64,000 bases of DNA from Sphingomonas sp. (lineage in GTDB: Bacteria; Pseudomonadota; Alphaproteobacteria; Sphingomonadales; Sphingomonadaceae), in assembly GCA_021732445.1 (NCBI GenBank), contig JAKFUZ010000006.1:223631-287630 (forward strand), written 5' to 3'. The position numbers were made by a program, and so were the translations under genes. This document shows, one piece after another, positions 1 to 8,902 of this stretch (its first letter is position 1; each line of letters opens with the position of its first letter). The notes beneath the pieces are model-generated. The model saw only the letters and a program-made list of their open reading frames with translations. It did no database searches and was not told where the DNA came from.

Positions 1-531
1 CGGTTTGCCCCACAGGCGTTGCCGCGCCCCGTCGAAGTACCGGCGGAAGCACGCGATGCGCCCCCCCGCCACATGGAACAGCGTGCCGAAAGCGGCATCC
101 GGGCGATCATCGCGGCGGACTCGCAGTTCAGCCTGCCGACTTTCGTTGATGGCGCCAAATCTGCCTATCGCCTCATCCTCGAAGCGTTCTGGAAGGGTGA
201 CGAAGAAACCTTAACCTGGCTCACTGACGATGCGGTCCACACCGCGTTTTCACAGGCGATTGCCGAGCGGGCGGCCGCTGGCCACACGATTGAAAACAAG
301 CTGCTGTCGATTGAGCGGGCAACCGTGGTCGAGGCATCGCTCACGGGCAAGCAAGCGCGCATCGCGGTGCGGATTGATGCTGACATCTCGTCGGTCACGC
401 GCGATTCGGACGGAACGGTCATCGCCGGATCGCTTAGCGATGCGATTGAAACGCACGAAATATGGACCTTTGCGCGGACGCTGAAAAGCAGCGATCCCAA
501 CTGGAAGCTCGTCGAGACAGACGAGGCGTGA
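1..531 (+). CDS. Tim44-like domain protein, 5' end outside window
   Basis: The reading frame is open from the first base, so the N-terminus lies off the window. The visible 177 codons hold the Tim44/TimA fold: a segment FVDGAKSAYRLILEAFWKGD, then DAVHTAF, and a C-terminal EIWTFAR...DPNWKLVETDE block. In bacteria such proteins are inner-membrane-associated and implicated in envelope biogenesis; their N-terminal membrane helix would be in the missing part. mltA follows after only 3 bp, so the two are probably cotranscribed. secB usually lies just upstream in sphingomonads, but that cannot be seen here. Confidence 0.85.
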   Translation, partial: RFAPQALPRPVEVPAEARDAPPRHMEQRAESGIRAIIAADSQFSLPTFVDGAKSAYRLILEAFWKGDEETLTWLTDDAVHTAFSQAIAERAAAGHTIENKLLSIERATVVEASLTGKQARIAVRIDADISSVTRDSDGTVIAGSLSDAIETHEIWTFARTLKSSDPNWKLVETDEA

Positions 532-534
532 GGC

Positions 535-1800
535 ATGATGCGTAAGGGGTCTTTCGTCACTGCGGTTGCGGTGGCGCTGGCGGGCTGCGCCAATGGCATC
601 ATACCACGGCCTGCCGGCGCACCCGTGCGAACGGCACCGCCGCGCGCGCCGGCGGTGCGCGCGCCGCAATCCGCGACCCCCATCCCCCCGCAAGCCGCCC
701 CGGCGGCAACCGGCCCCAACGCGGCATCGGCAGGTGTGGTCGCTGGCCCTGCCGCCGCCACGCTGCCGATTACGCGCGAGCAGGCCGTGCGCGCGCTGGC
801 AGCCTTTCGGCTCACCTGTCCGTCGCTGATACGCCGCACCGACGGCTCCGGCCTCACGCGCCCCGGTGACTGGCAGCCTGTGTGCAGCGCGGCCAATGCA
901 GCGTCGGACAGCGAGGCACTGGATTTTTTCCAGCGCAGCTTTGAAAGCGTTCAGGTAGCCGATGGCAAGGCCTTTGCCACCGGGTATTTCGAGCCTGAAA
1001 TACGCGGATCGCGCACGCGCGGCAAAGGCTATGCGACGCCGATTTATGGCCGGCCAACGGATCTGGTCGATGTCGATCTGGGTCTGTTTTCCGACGAGTT
1101 GAAGGGCAAGCGGGTGCGCGGCCGCGTTGAGGGCAGCAATTTTGTGCCCTATCCCGATCGCGCGCAGATTGACGTCGGCGCCATTGCCCGCACCGCGCCC
1201 GTCATTGCCTATGCAGCCGATGAAGCTGAACTTTTTTTCCTGCAAATTCAGGGGTCCGGCCGGTTGCGGCTGCCAGGCGGCGAGATCATCCGGCTTGGTT
1301 ACGACAGCCAGAATGGTCGCGATTATACCGGCATCGGCGCATTGCTGCGCCAGCGCGGGCTGCTCCAGCCGGGGCAAACGTCGATGCAGGGCATCGTCGA
1401 CTGGCTCCACGCCCACCCGGCCGAGGCCAAGAGCATCATGAACGAGAACCGGAGCTATGTGTTCTTCCGGGAACAACAAGGCGATCCTCGCGGGGCGCTG
1501 GGCTTTCCGGTGGCGGGCGGGGTCAGCGTTGCGGCCGACCCCAGATTCGTGCCGCTCGGCGCGCCGGTTTTTCTGTCGCTCGACCGGGCCGATGCGTCGC
1601 GGCTGTGGGTGGCTCAAGATACTGGCGGCGCCATTAAAGGCCCCAACCGGTTCGACACTTTCTGGGGCGCCGGCGATGAGGCACGGGTGATTGCAGGCGG
1701 CATGGCGGCCAGAGGGAGCGCATTCCTGCTGCTGCCGGTGGGGACGCTTGCCCGGCTCGCGTCGGAGGGGCCGCGCGGTGGACCGTCGGCTGACCGCTGA
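535..1800 (+). CDS. mltA: Membrane-bound lytic murein transglycosylase A (MltA)
   Basis: 421 residues. The N-terminus carries a lipoprotein signal with lipobox LAGC near residue 17, followed by an Ala/Pro-rich linker, so it should be anchored to the outer membrane. The body matches MltA: GKAFATGYFEPE, an FFLQIQGSGRL segment, and the C-terminal 3D domain with its conserved Asp residues (AQDTGGAIKGPNRFD...WGAGDEA). The enzyme cleaves the MurNAc-GlcNAc bond of peptidoglycan and leaves a 1,6-anhydro end. Its 3' end overlaps the Smr gene, and it sits directly behind the Tim44-like gene, suggesting one envelope operon. Confidence 0.95.
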   Translation: MMRKGSFVTAVAVALAGCANGIIPRPAGAPVRTAPPRAPAVRAPQSATPIPPQAAPAATGPNAASAGVVAGPAAATLPITREQAVRALAAFRLTCPSLIRRTDGSGLTRPGDWQPVCSAANAASDSEALDFFQRSFESVQVADGKAFATGYFEPEIRGSRTRGKGYATPIYGRPTDLVDVDLGLFSDELKGKRVRGRVEGSNFVPYPDRAQIDVGAIARTAPVIAYAADEAELFFLQIQGSGRLRLPGGEIIRLGYDSQNGRDYTGIGALLRQRGLLQPGQTSMQGIVDWLHAHPAEAKSIMNENRSYVFFREQQGDPRGALGFPVAGGVSVAADPRFVPLGAPVFLSLDRADASRLWVAQDTGGAIKGPNRFDTFWGAGDEARVIAGGMAARGSAFLLLPVGTLARLASEGPRGGPSADR

Positions 1801-2353
1801 GGAGGCGGCACTGTGGCGCCGCGTGATGGCAGGCGTGCGCCCGCGTGCCGATCGGTTGCCGGGCGCTGATCCGGCAGCCGTGGTGGCGGCCACACAATTG
1901 CCCAGACTGCGTGTGGCCGCAACGCTCCGGCCCACGCACCCGGCCGCGCCTGCCGCTGCGCCCAAGCCGGCCCGCGATAATGGCCCTGGCACGACGCTCG
2001 ACGGCGGCTGGGACAAGCGCCTGGCAACCGGCGCCGTGGCACCTGACAGCAGCATCGACCTCCACGGACACACGCTGGATGCAGCGCACGCCGTGCTTGA
2101 TTCGGCTCTTGACCGGGCCATCAGGTGCGGCGACCGGGTGCTGCTGCTCATTACCGGCAAGCCTCCACGGCCGGAGAGCGAGCGGCCTCACGCGCGCGGG
2201 CGCATCCGTTCGGCGGTCGGCGATTGGCTGGCGGCGTCGCGCCACGCACCGCATATCGCCGCCGTTCGCCCTGCACATCCGCGCCACGGCGGGGCGGGCG
2301 CGCTTTACCTCATTTTGCGGCGAACACGAGGGCGGACTACGCCAATTTATTAA
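1778..2353 (+). CDS. Smr domain protein
   Basis: 191 residues from a GTG at 1778 that overlaps the end of mltA by 23 bp. GGAGGGG at 1764-1770 is a well-placed ribosome binding site, so this start is preferred to codons further upstream. The C-terminal half is the small-MutS-related domain: IDLHG near residue 89, LLLITGK, a Gly/Arg-rich turn, and HGGAGALYLILRR at the end. Smr domains are nicking or RNA endonucleases; the cellular substrate of this stand-alone DUF/Smr type is not known. Co-occurrence with Tim44-like/mltA is a usual sphingomonad arrangement. Confidence 0.9.
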   Translation: MDRRLTAEEAALWRRVMAGVRPRADRLPGADPAAVVAATQLPRLRVAATLRPTHPAAPAAAPKPARDNGPGTTLDGGWDKRLATGAVAPDSSIDLHGHTLDAAHAVLDSALDRAIRCGDRVLLLITGKPPRPESERPHARGRIRSAVGDWLAASRHAPHIAAVRPAHPRHGGAGALYLILRRTRGRTTPIY

Positions 2354-2424
2354 CTGTTTCGTGGCATTTCTTTACCCTTAGTCGGGCGCGCTTGCGCTCA
2401 TGAACAAGGGATGTGGGCAGCGCG

Positions 2425-4101
2425 ATGGCAGGGGTGACGCTTCAATGCCGCGCGCTCCGGTTTGCCGTGGGAGCCGGGGGGGTCGCGTTTGCGCTGGTGC
2501 TGGCGGCGACTTTCAACGGCCGATTCGACGCCTTCAGCCTCGCCCATGCGCTTGTGCCAGCGCTGCTCTGTGCCGGCCTGTGCTGGGCGGTCGCGTTCCG
2601 GGCGATCAGCACCACGGCAAAAGCGCTCGATTCGGCGATTGCCCGGCTCGCTACCGCCGCTCAGGGTGATCTGACCGCGCCGGTGCCCGCCGTCATCGGG
2701 GAACATCTGCCCGATCTGGCCACCGCGATGACCGCGCTGTTCCAGCAGACTGGCGCCAACATTGAAAGCGTGCACCGGCTGGCGATGTTCGATCCTGTAA
2801 CCGGCCTTGCCAATCGCACCAACTTTCGCCGCAGTTGCGAGCGGTTGCTGACGACGCTGCCGCCGGGATCGCGCGCGGCGCTGTTTTTCATTGATCTTGA
2901 CCGGTTCAAGGCGGTTAACGACACGCTGGGTCACGCAGCGGGTGACATGCTGCTGGCGATGGTCGCCAACCGGCTGCGCGCGATTGCCGACCGGGTGATG
3001 CTGGAAAGCGACACCGGACAGCCTTTGATCGGGCGGCTGGCCGGCGATGAATTCACGATGTTTTTCCATGATCTTGGCGACCCCGCCATTGCAACGCGTG
3101 TTGGCCGCGGCGTCTTGTTCGCGCTTGCCGAACCCTTTGAAATCGCCGGGCATGAGGTAGAAATCGGCGCCTCGATCGGCATTGCGCTGCGCCCTGACCA
3201 TGGCACGACCCTGACCGAGTTGATGCGCGCCGCCGATGCGGCGATGTATCAGGCCAAGGCGGGCGGGCGGGGGCGCGCAGAATATTTCAGCAGCGTGCTT
3301 GCTGCCGAGCTTGCCGATCGCGAACAGCTCGAGGTGGATTTGCGCGACGCCATCGACCAGCAGCAATTCAGCCTGGTCTATCAGCCGCAGGTCGCGGCTC
3401 AGGGTGCCGCCATTGTTGCGGCCGAGGCGCTGCTGCGCTGGCGCCACCCGCGCCACGGGCTGACGCTGCCGGGAATGTTCCTCAAGCGCGCCGAAGACAC
3501 CGGGCTGATCCTGGAAATCGGCGACTGGGTTATGGCTGCCATCGCCGAGACGATTGCACGCTGGTCAGCGCTTGGCGTCGAGCACCGTTTCGCCATCAAT
3601 ATCAGCCGGCGCCAGCTCGATCACACCAACTTCTTTGGCCGGTTGCGCGCGGCACTGCTCGCCGCCGGGGCGCCGGCGCGACTGCTTGAGCTTGAGATAT
3701 CCGAAACGCTTGCGATGCACTGCGGCGAGGAGGCAATGGCCGAAATAGACGCGTTGCGCGTCGACGGCGCGACCATTACCATCGACGATTTCGGCACCGG
3801 CTATTCCAATATTGCGCGGTTGCAGGCGCTGCCCATCGATCGCATCAAGCTCGACCGCAGTCTTATCGAACATGTTGCCACCCGCCCGGAATCACGCGCG
3901 ATCGTGCAGGCCGTTATTGGGTTGATCCACGGCCTCAACTGTGAAGCAGTTGCCAAGGGCATTGAAAATGAGGCGCAGGCAGAGGTGCTTCGGGTCATTG
4001 GCTGCGATGTGTTGCAGGGTTATGCCATTGCCAGGCCAATGGATGAGGAGGCGTTTATCGCCTGGTCAAAAGGTGATGCGCGTCAGGCGCTGGCTGGCTG
4101 A
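2425..4101 (+). CDS. Diguanylate cyclase/phosphodiesterase (GGDEF-EAL), EAL site altered
   Basis: About 558 residues from ATG 2425; GTG 2413 is an alternative start. Two hydrophobic N-terminal helices (roughly residues 10-60) are followed by a HAMP-like linker, a GGDEF domain (active-site sequence AGDEF, which is usually competent) and an EAL domain. No RxxD inhibitory site is visible before AGDEF. The EAL domain keeps EALLRW, the Asn of INISRRQL, the Glu of EISET, DDFGTGYS, the Lys of IKLDRS and the Gln of LQGY. However, the usual VAEGVE motif reads VAKGIE (codon AAG at 3955-3957). That Glu is important for catalysis in characterised EAL enzymes such as RocR, so phosphodiesterase activity is doubtful. 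The end overlaps dapE tail to tail by 19 bp. Confidence 0.93.
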   Translation: MAGVTLQCRALRFAVGAGGVAFALVLAATFNGRFDAFSLAHALVPALLCAGLCWAVAFRAISTTAKALDSAIARLATAAQGDLTAPVPAVIGEHLPDLATAMTALFQQTGANIESVHRLAMFDPVTGLANRTNFRRSCERLLTTLPPGSRAALFFIDLDRFKAVNDTLGHAAGDMLLAMVANRLRAIADRVMLESDTGQPLIGRLAGDEFTMFFHDLGDPAIATRVGRGVLFALAEPFEIAGHEVEIGASIGIALRPDHGTTLTELMRAADAAMYQAKAGGRGRAEYFSSVLAAELADREQLEVDLRDAIDQQQFSLVYQPQVAAQGAAIVAAEALLRWRHPRHGLTLPGMFLKRAEDTGLILEIGDWVMAAIAETIARWSALGVEHRFAINISRRQLDHTNFFGRLRAALLAAGAPARLLELEISETLAMHCGEEAMAEIDALRVDGATITIDDFGTGYSNIARLQALPIDRIKLDRSLIEHVATRPESRAIVQAVIGLIHGLNCEAVAKGIENEAQAEVLRVIGCDVLQGYAIARPMDEEAFIAWSKGDARQALAG

Positions 4102-5225
4102 AGCACGCGGCGAACAATGTCGCTGTAAATGTCGGTGAGTAGATGCAGGTCGCCAATCGCGACGGCCTCGTCGAGCTTGTGCATCGTGGCGTTGACCAGC
4201 CCGAATTCCACCACCGGGCAAAGTTTTGAAAGGAAGCGCGCGTCCGACGTGCCGCCGGTGGTTGATAACTGCGGCGATTGGCCCGTGCGCGCGGCAATTG
4301 CGGCTGCCACCAGGATTGAGAAAGCGCCGGGTGGGGTGAAAAATGCCTCGCCGGAAATCTTGGCGACCACGCGGGCGCCCGGCGCGTGGCGCAAGGCGAT
4401 GCGCTCGATCCGCTCGGCAAGATCGATGCCGCGGTGCCGGTCGTTGAAGCGAATGCCGAGCCGGGCGGAAGCTTGCGCTGGGATGACATTGGTCGCCGGG
4501 TTGCCGACCTCAAGATCGGTCACCTCGATGTTGGACGGTTGAAACCACTCGGTCCCGTCATCGAGCACCAGCGCATCAATCTCCGCAAGCATCGCGATGA
4601 GCCGGGGGATTGGATTGTCCGCAAGGTGCGGATAGGCGACATGGCCCTGTTTGCCGGGCACCTCGATCCAGATGTTGACCGAGCCGCGCCGGCCGATCTT
4701 TATCATGTCACCGACACGGACCACCGATGTCGGCTCGCCAACCAGGCACAGGTCCGGGTGCAGGCCGCGCTCGGCCATCCGGTCGATCAGCGCGCGGGTG
4801 CCGAAAATCGCCGGCCCTTCTTCGTCACCGGTTATGATGAGGCTGAGGGTGCCCTGGCCCGCAGGCGCGCGCGCCGCCGCTGTGACAAAGGCGGCAATCG
4901 CGCCCTTCATGTCGACAGCGCCCCGCCCGTGGAGCAGGCCGCCGCGTTCAACAGGCTCAAACGGGTCGCTCGCCCAGCCTTCGCCCGGTGGCACCACGTC
5001 GAGATGGCCGGCAAAGGCGAGGTGCGGCCCGGCCGTGCCGCGCACCGCGAGCAGATTTTCCACCGGACCATCGGGTGCCGCGCCAACAACAAAGCGCTCC
5101 ACCGAAAAACCCTGGGCGGTGAGCGCATCGGCCAACACGTCGAACACCGTGCCGGTGGCAGGCGTGATGCTCTTGGCCGCTATCAGGGCCTTGGTAAGGG
5201 CAAGCACATCGGGCAGACTGGTCAT
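4083..5225 (-). CDS. dapE: Succinyl-diaminopimelate desuccinylase
   Basis: 380 residues from ATG 5225; an in-frame ATG at 5234 is the alternative. This M20 metallopeptidase hydrolyses N-succinyl-LL-diaminopimelate in lysine and peptidoglycan-precursor synthesis. Metal and catalytic residues are visible in order: the His of GHLDVVPPG, the Asp of GRGAVDMKG, the Glu pair of GDEEGPA, and the terminal His in NATMHKLDE. Length is normal for DapE. It is divergent from the cupin gene with only 20 bp between starts, and converges on the GGDEF-EAL gene. Confidence 0.95.
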   Translation of the reverse strand: MTSLPDVLALTKALIAAKSITPATGTVFDVLADALTAQGFSVERFVVGAAPDGPVENLLAVRGTAGPHLAFAGHLDVVPPGEGWASDPFEPVERGGLLHGRGAVDMKGAIAAFVTAAARAPAGQGTLSLIITGDEEGPAIFGTRALIDRMAERGLHPDLCLVGEPTSVVRVGDMIKIGRRGSVNIWIEVPGKQGHVAYPHLADNPIPRLIAMLAEIDALVLDDGTEWFQPSNIEVTDLEVGNPATNVIPAQASARLGIRFNDRHRGIDLAERIERIALRHAPGARVVAKISGEAFFTPPGAFSILVAAAIAARTGQSPQLSTTGGTSDARFLSKLCPVVEFGLVNATMHKLDEAVAIGDLHLLTDIYSDIVRRVLQPASA

Positions 5226-5245
5226 CACATCCATGGGAGGCGACA

Positions 5246-5710
5246 TTGCCCAAGCTGAACCTCGATACAATCCCCCAGTCGAACGCAACTGGTTATCCGG
5301 CGCCCTTCGATGCTGCGGTCGCCGGGCGCTGGTTCCGGCGGCTCGCCCCGCCGGGCGGGCTGAGCGCCATGGGGGTGAGCCATGTCGTGCTAAAGCCGGG
5401 CGGCTGGTCGTCGCAGCGGCACTGGCATGAAAGCGAGGACGAATTTGTCGTCATCCTGTCGGGAGAGGCAGTGCTCGTTGAGGATTCGGGCGAAACCCTG
5501 ATGCGCGCGGGCGACTGCGCCGCCTTCCCGATGGGCGTGCCGGACGGCCACCATTTGCAAAATCGCGGCGCCGGCGATTGCGTGTTCATGGCCATCGGCG
5601 CAGGCGACCGGCAAGGCAAGGGCAGCTATTCAGACATAGACATGATGTTCGATGACACAGGCTATTACCACAAGGATGGCACGCCCTTTCCCACGCAAAG
5701 GCTGCGCTGA
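5246..5710 (+). CDS. Cupin domain protein
   Basis: 154 residues starting at TTG 5246, chosen because GGGAGG at 5235-5240 sits 5 bp upstream and no closer ATG fits. The single cupin barrel has HWHESEDEFVVILSG, which supplies the two His and the Glu of motif 1, and a motif 2 region GDCAAFPMGVPDGHHLQN with the last His. A metal ion is therefore likely. The substrate cannot be deduced; relatives are often annotated as transcriptional-regulator-like or sugar-binding cupins. Confidence 0.85.
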   Translation: MPKLNLDTIPQSNATGYPAPFDAAVAGRWFRRLAPPGGLSAMGVSHVVLKPGGWSSQRHWHESEDEFVVILSGEAVLVEDSGETLMRAGDCAAFPMGVPDGHHLQNRGAGDCVFMAIGAGDRQGKGSYSDIDMMFDDTGYYHKDGTPFPTQRLR

Positions 5711-5714
5711 ACGA

Positions 5715-6383
5715 TCAGGGCGCGGCGGCGGGTTCGTAACGGTCGATCACCCATTCTTCCTCCTGGGCAGCGGCAATCCAGTCCTGCATCCACGGGTGGG
5801 CATAGACGGCGTCAATATAGGCGGTGGCGAAGCGCGGCACTGGCAGCGCGTAGCTGGTAATGCGGGCGCAAACCGGCGCGAACATGATGTCAGCCGCGCC
5901 AAAGGTGCCGAACAGAAACGCGCCCTCGCCGCCAAAACGTGCGCGCGCCTGCGCCCAAAGCCCGGTGATCCGCGCAAGATCGGCTGCGACCTCTGCGCTT
6001 GGCGGGCGCGCAGGAAAGGTAGCGCGCACATTCATGGGATGCTGGCTGCGAAGCGCCGTGAAGCCGGCGTGCATTTCCGCCGAAATCGCCATCGCCATGG
6101 CCCGGGCGGCGGGGTCTGCCGGCCAGAATTTGTCGCCGCCTGACAGCGTGTCGAGATAGGTGATGATGGCAATGCTGTCCCAAACCACCGCGTCCCCGTT
6201 CCACACGACCGGCACCCGGCCCGATGACGGCGCCAGATCAGCTTCCTCCCGGCGCCGCGCCCAGTCGTCGTTGTAAAGCGGCACTACGACTTCTTCAAAA
6301 ACTAGTCCGGATTGCCGGGCAGCAAGCCAGCCGCGCAAGGACCAGGACGAATAGGCTTTGTTGCCGATGATAAGTTTTAGCAT
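5715..6383 (-). CDS. Glutathione S-transferase family protein
   Basis: 222 residues from ATG 6383. The N-terminal thioredoxin-like domain begins LKLIIGNKAYSSWSLRGWLA, where the Ser pair occupies the usual GST catalytic position; GRVPVVWNGD carries the cis-Pro and DSIAIITYLD the glutathione-binding Asp/Ser region. The C-terminal helical domain is complete. It probably conjugates or reduces with glutathione in the cytoplasm; the substrate is unknown. It ends 5 bp after the convergent cupin gene. Confidence 0.88.
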   Translation of the reverse strand: MLKLIIGNKAYSSWSLRGWLAARQSGLVFEEVVVPLYNDDWARRREEADLAPSSGRVPVVWNGDAVVWDSIAIITYLDTLSGGDKFWPADPAARAMAMAISAEMHAGFTALRSQHPMNVRATFPARPPSAEVAADLARITGLWAQARARFGGEGAFLFGTFGAADIMFAPVCARITSYALPVPRFATAYIDAVYAHPWMQDWIAAAQEEEWVIDRYEPAAAP

Positions 6384-6445
6384 GTCGCCGCTTGTATCGC
6401 GCCTGTGCGCGGCCGGCAACCGGCTCCGGATTCAGGCCGACTGCG

Positions 6446-8125
6446 TTACCTTATCCGCGCGCGAAACTGCGCGGTGAAGGCGGGCGAGGTCGCGGATGTA
6501 TCCAAAATACCCTTGGGATTGAGGCAGATATATCTGACATTGGCGTCATATCCCGCAGCCGGCGTATAGGTGCACGCGGCAAAGTTTGCCGGTGGGGTGG
6601 TGCCTGTCGCATAGCGCAAATCGGTCGATGGCGTGAAGCTGAGCCCGGTGCCGACCTGCGTGAAGTTTACGGCGGCTGTGCCCGGCCCTGCGTCGTCAAA
6701 ATCGCCATTGAAAAAAGTGACTTGGGCCGGAAGCCTGTCGACGACAAAAATGCTGTCGGCCGTGGTAATGCCGGGGCCGCTGTTGGTCGCGGTGATTGTA
6801 TAGACCACCTCATTGCCCGGCACCAGAAACAGCCCGGCATTGCCCGGATCATAGACGGCGCTCGTCTTGGTGAGCGCGATGGTGGGCCGTTGGGTAAAGC
6901 TAATCGCATAATCTTCAACCTCGCCATTTGGCGCGGTGAGGCTGGGCCCAAGCCCGGCCTGCGTGGACCAGCGGAACCGCGCAAACGTCTGGGCCAGTGT
7001 CGCGCCCGACGGGATCGTAAAGGTCAGCCGGATGACTCCGATTGTGGAATTGCTGTCGCCGGTGCCGTTGTCCTGCACATTGGTCGCAATGCGCTCGCCC
7101 GCGTCGTTGAAATTGCCGTTGCCGTTATAGTCGATCCAGGCCTGCAATCGCCCGCCCGAGCCCAGCACCGAAAGGCTGACATTCGCGCTCGCGCCGCGGA
7201 TGAGCCCGCCAAAGGTGGCACCGTCGTCGCCGGCATCGGCCGAGGCGTTTCCGCTGTTATACCCCGTGGACTCCGAGGTGTTGGTCGCGCCAAGCTGGAT
7301 GCCGCCGACAATGTCGTGCGCCGGGTCGCCATATGATGTGGGCGCGTCGCCAAAATCCTGCGGCACCACCTGGGTCGGGGAAGGGAGCCCGAGTGCAGGG
7401 CAGCCGAAGTCGAGCGACGTCAGGCGCGTTGTTGCGCCCGTGCCAAGCACGCCGATCCGGTAATTGAAACTGCTCGTCGCGGTATAGACGATTGCGGCGA
7501 TGTTCCGGGTGGCGGTTGGGTCGATGCCGGGCGCATTAGCGGCCGTAATCGCTTCAAACCGCGCATTGGCGGGAACCGACGGGCCGCTGGCGTCAACCGC
7601 AAGATTGGTGTTCGTATCGAGCACATAGGCGGAAAATGGCCGCGAAAATTCAGAATATTCACGTAGCGCAACGCTGTCCCCGTCAATGTCGATGCCGGTG
7701 GCGACGAGGTCCAGCGCGACCGGCGTAGTCGTTCCGGCATTTACCAGCGTGATCGTAAAGTCGGCGCTGCGCGCGTTGGTGCCGGCGAGCTCGGGCTGGA
7801 AATTGGCAATCAGCCCGGTGTCGCGGTCGATGATAGCGAGCGTGGCGTTGGTGAGCGCGTTGATCCGCACCCGCGCGTCAACGCCGCTTGCGACATTGCT
7901 GAAGCGATAAATGGCGCCGACGGCCAGATCAGTGCCCGATTCGAGCACCGGGTTCTGGAAATTGAGTGTCACGATTTCGCGGCCATAGCAGGTCGTCGTC
8001 TGAGCCTGTGCCGGCGCAACGCCGCCAAGCGCGGCAACCAATGCCAGTGCGCCGGCAATGCCCCGAATAGTCGTTGCAAGCTGCCGTCGCCACGGCTGGG
8101 AGAAAAACCTGCTGCGTGTGCCCAT
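6446..8125 (-). CDS. Secreted GEVED/DUF11-type surface protein
   Basis: 559 residues from ATG 8125, preceded by AGGGA; an ATG at 8164 is less likely. An Arg-rich N-terminus and hydrophobic stretch end in APAQAQ, a clear signal peptide cleavage region. Residues about 270-420 form a GEVED-type module: DFGDAPTSYGDP, IDYNGNGNFNDAGE (calcium-loop-like), GEVEDYAISF. After this comes a DUF11-like beta-sandwich with VVYTITATNSGPG and DRLPAQVTFF. No C-terminal membrane anchor or sorting signal is visible. The protein is presumably exported; its function is unknown. Confidence 0.8.
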   Translation of the reverse strand: MGTRSRFFSQPWRRQLATTIRGIAGALALVAALGGVAPAQAQTTTCYGREIVTLNFQNPVLESGTDLAVGAIYRFSNVASGVDARVRINALTNATLAIIDRDTGLIANFQPELAGTNARSADFTITLVNAGTTTPVALDLVATGIDIDGDSVALREYSEFSRPFSAYVLDTNTNLAVDASGPSVPANARFEAITAANAPGIDPTATRNIAAIVYTATSSFNYRIGVLGTGATTRLTSLDFGCPALGLPSPTQVVPQDFGDAPTSYGDPAHDIVGGIQLGATNTSESTGYNSGNASADAGDDGATFGGLIRGASANVSLSVLGSGGRLQAWIDYNGNGNFNDAGERIATNVQDNGTGDSNSTIGVIRLTFTIPSGATLAQTFARFRWSTQAGLGPSLTAPNGEVEDYAISFTQRPTIALTKTSAVYDPGNAGLFLVPGNEVVYTITATNSGPGITTADSIFVVDRLPAQVTFFNGDFDDAGPGTAAVNFTQVGTGLSFTPSTDLRYATGTTPPANFAACTYTPAAGYDANVRYICLNPKGILDTSATSPAFTAQFRARIR

Positions 8126-8260
8126 CTGTCCCTGCTCGCCGGCAGCGACTACGCCCGCCGCCATGTTAGCCTTTGTCGACGGACTATGATCCGATGATCT
8201 AACTTATTGGTTAACGACGCGGTTACCTTCGCGATCCGCCCCAGGCGCGGCGCCGGGCAG

Positions 8261-8899
8261 TCAGCCGATTGCCTCGATGACGGCCGCGCGCAAATCGGCA
8301 ATGCCCATGCCCTTCTCACTCGATGTGGCGAGAATGTCGGGGTGGGCGGCGGTGCGCTTGCGCGCGGCGGCTGCGGTTTCATCGGTCACAGCCGCCAGCT
8401 CCGTTGCCTTGATCTTGTCCGCCTTGGTCAGCACCAGCCGGTAACTGACGGCGGCCTTGTCGAGCATTTCAAGAATTTCGGCGTCGACATCCTTCAGCCC
8501 GTGGCGGGCATCGACCAGCACCAGCACGCGCTTCAGCACCTGCCGGCCGCGAAGATAGTCATTGATCAAAAAGCGCCAGCGCCTGACCATGTCCTTCGGC
8601 GCTTTGGCGAAGCCATAGCCGGGCATGTCCACCAGCCGGAACTGCGGCGGCGTGCCAATGTCGAAAAAATTCAGCTCCTGCGTGCGGCCCGGTGTGTTGG
8701 AGGTGCGCGCCAGGCCATTGCGGCCGGTGAGGGCGTTCAGCAGCGATGATTTGCCGACATTGGAGCGCCCGGCAAACGCGATTTCGGGCACGTCCGCGTC
8801 TGGCAGAAATTCCAGCGCGGGGGCAGACTTCAAAAAGCTGATCGGCCCGGCAAAGATTTTGCGCGCGGCCTCCAGCGCGTCATCGTCAAATGCGGCCAC
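8261..8899 (-). CDS. engB: Ribosome biogenesis GTPase EngB/YihA
   Basis: 212 residues. G motifs are plain: GRSNVGKS (G1), the TPGRT switch region (G2), DMPGYG (G3), LTKADK (G4) and SSEKG (G5). EngB (YihA/YsxC) assists large-subunit ribosome assembly in the cytoplasm. It lies 3 bp downstream of yidC on the same strand, as in many alphaproteobacteria, so it is likely expressed from the rpmH promoter. Confidence 0.96.
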   Translation of the reverse strand: MAAFDDDALEAARKIFAGPISFLKSAPALEFLPDADVPEIAFAGRSNVGKSSLLNALTGRNGLARTSNTPGRTQELNFFDIGTPPQFRLVDMPGYGFAKAPKDMVRRWRFLINDYLRGRQVLKRVLVLVDARHGLKDVDAEILEMLDKAAVSYRLVLTKADKIKATELAAVTDETAAAARKRTAAHPDILATSSEKGMGIADLRAAVIEAIG

Positions 8900-8902
8900 G
8901 GC

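Noticed and set aside
250..2160. A 636-codon minus-strand open frame
   Set aside because: Antisense to the Tim44-like, mltA and Smr genes, low-complexity Arg/Ala-rich product; a by-product of high GC.
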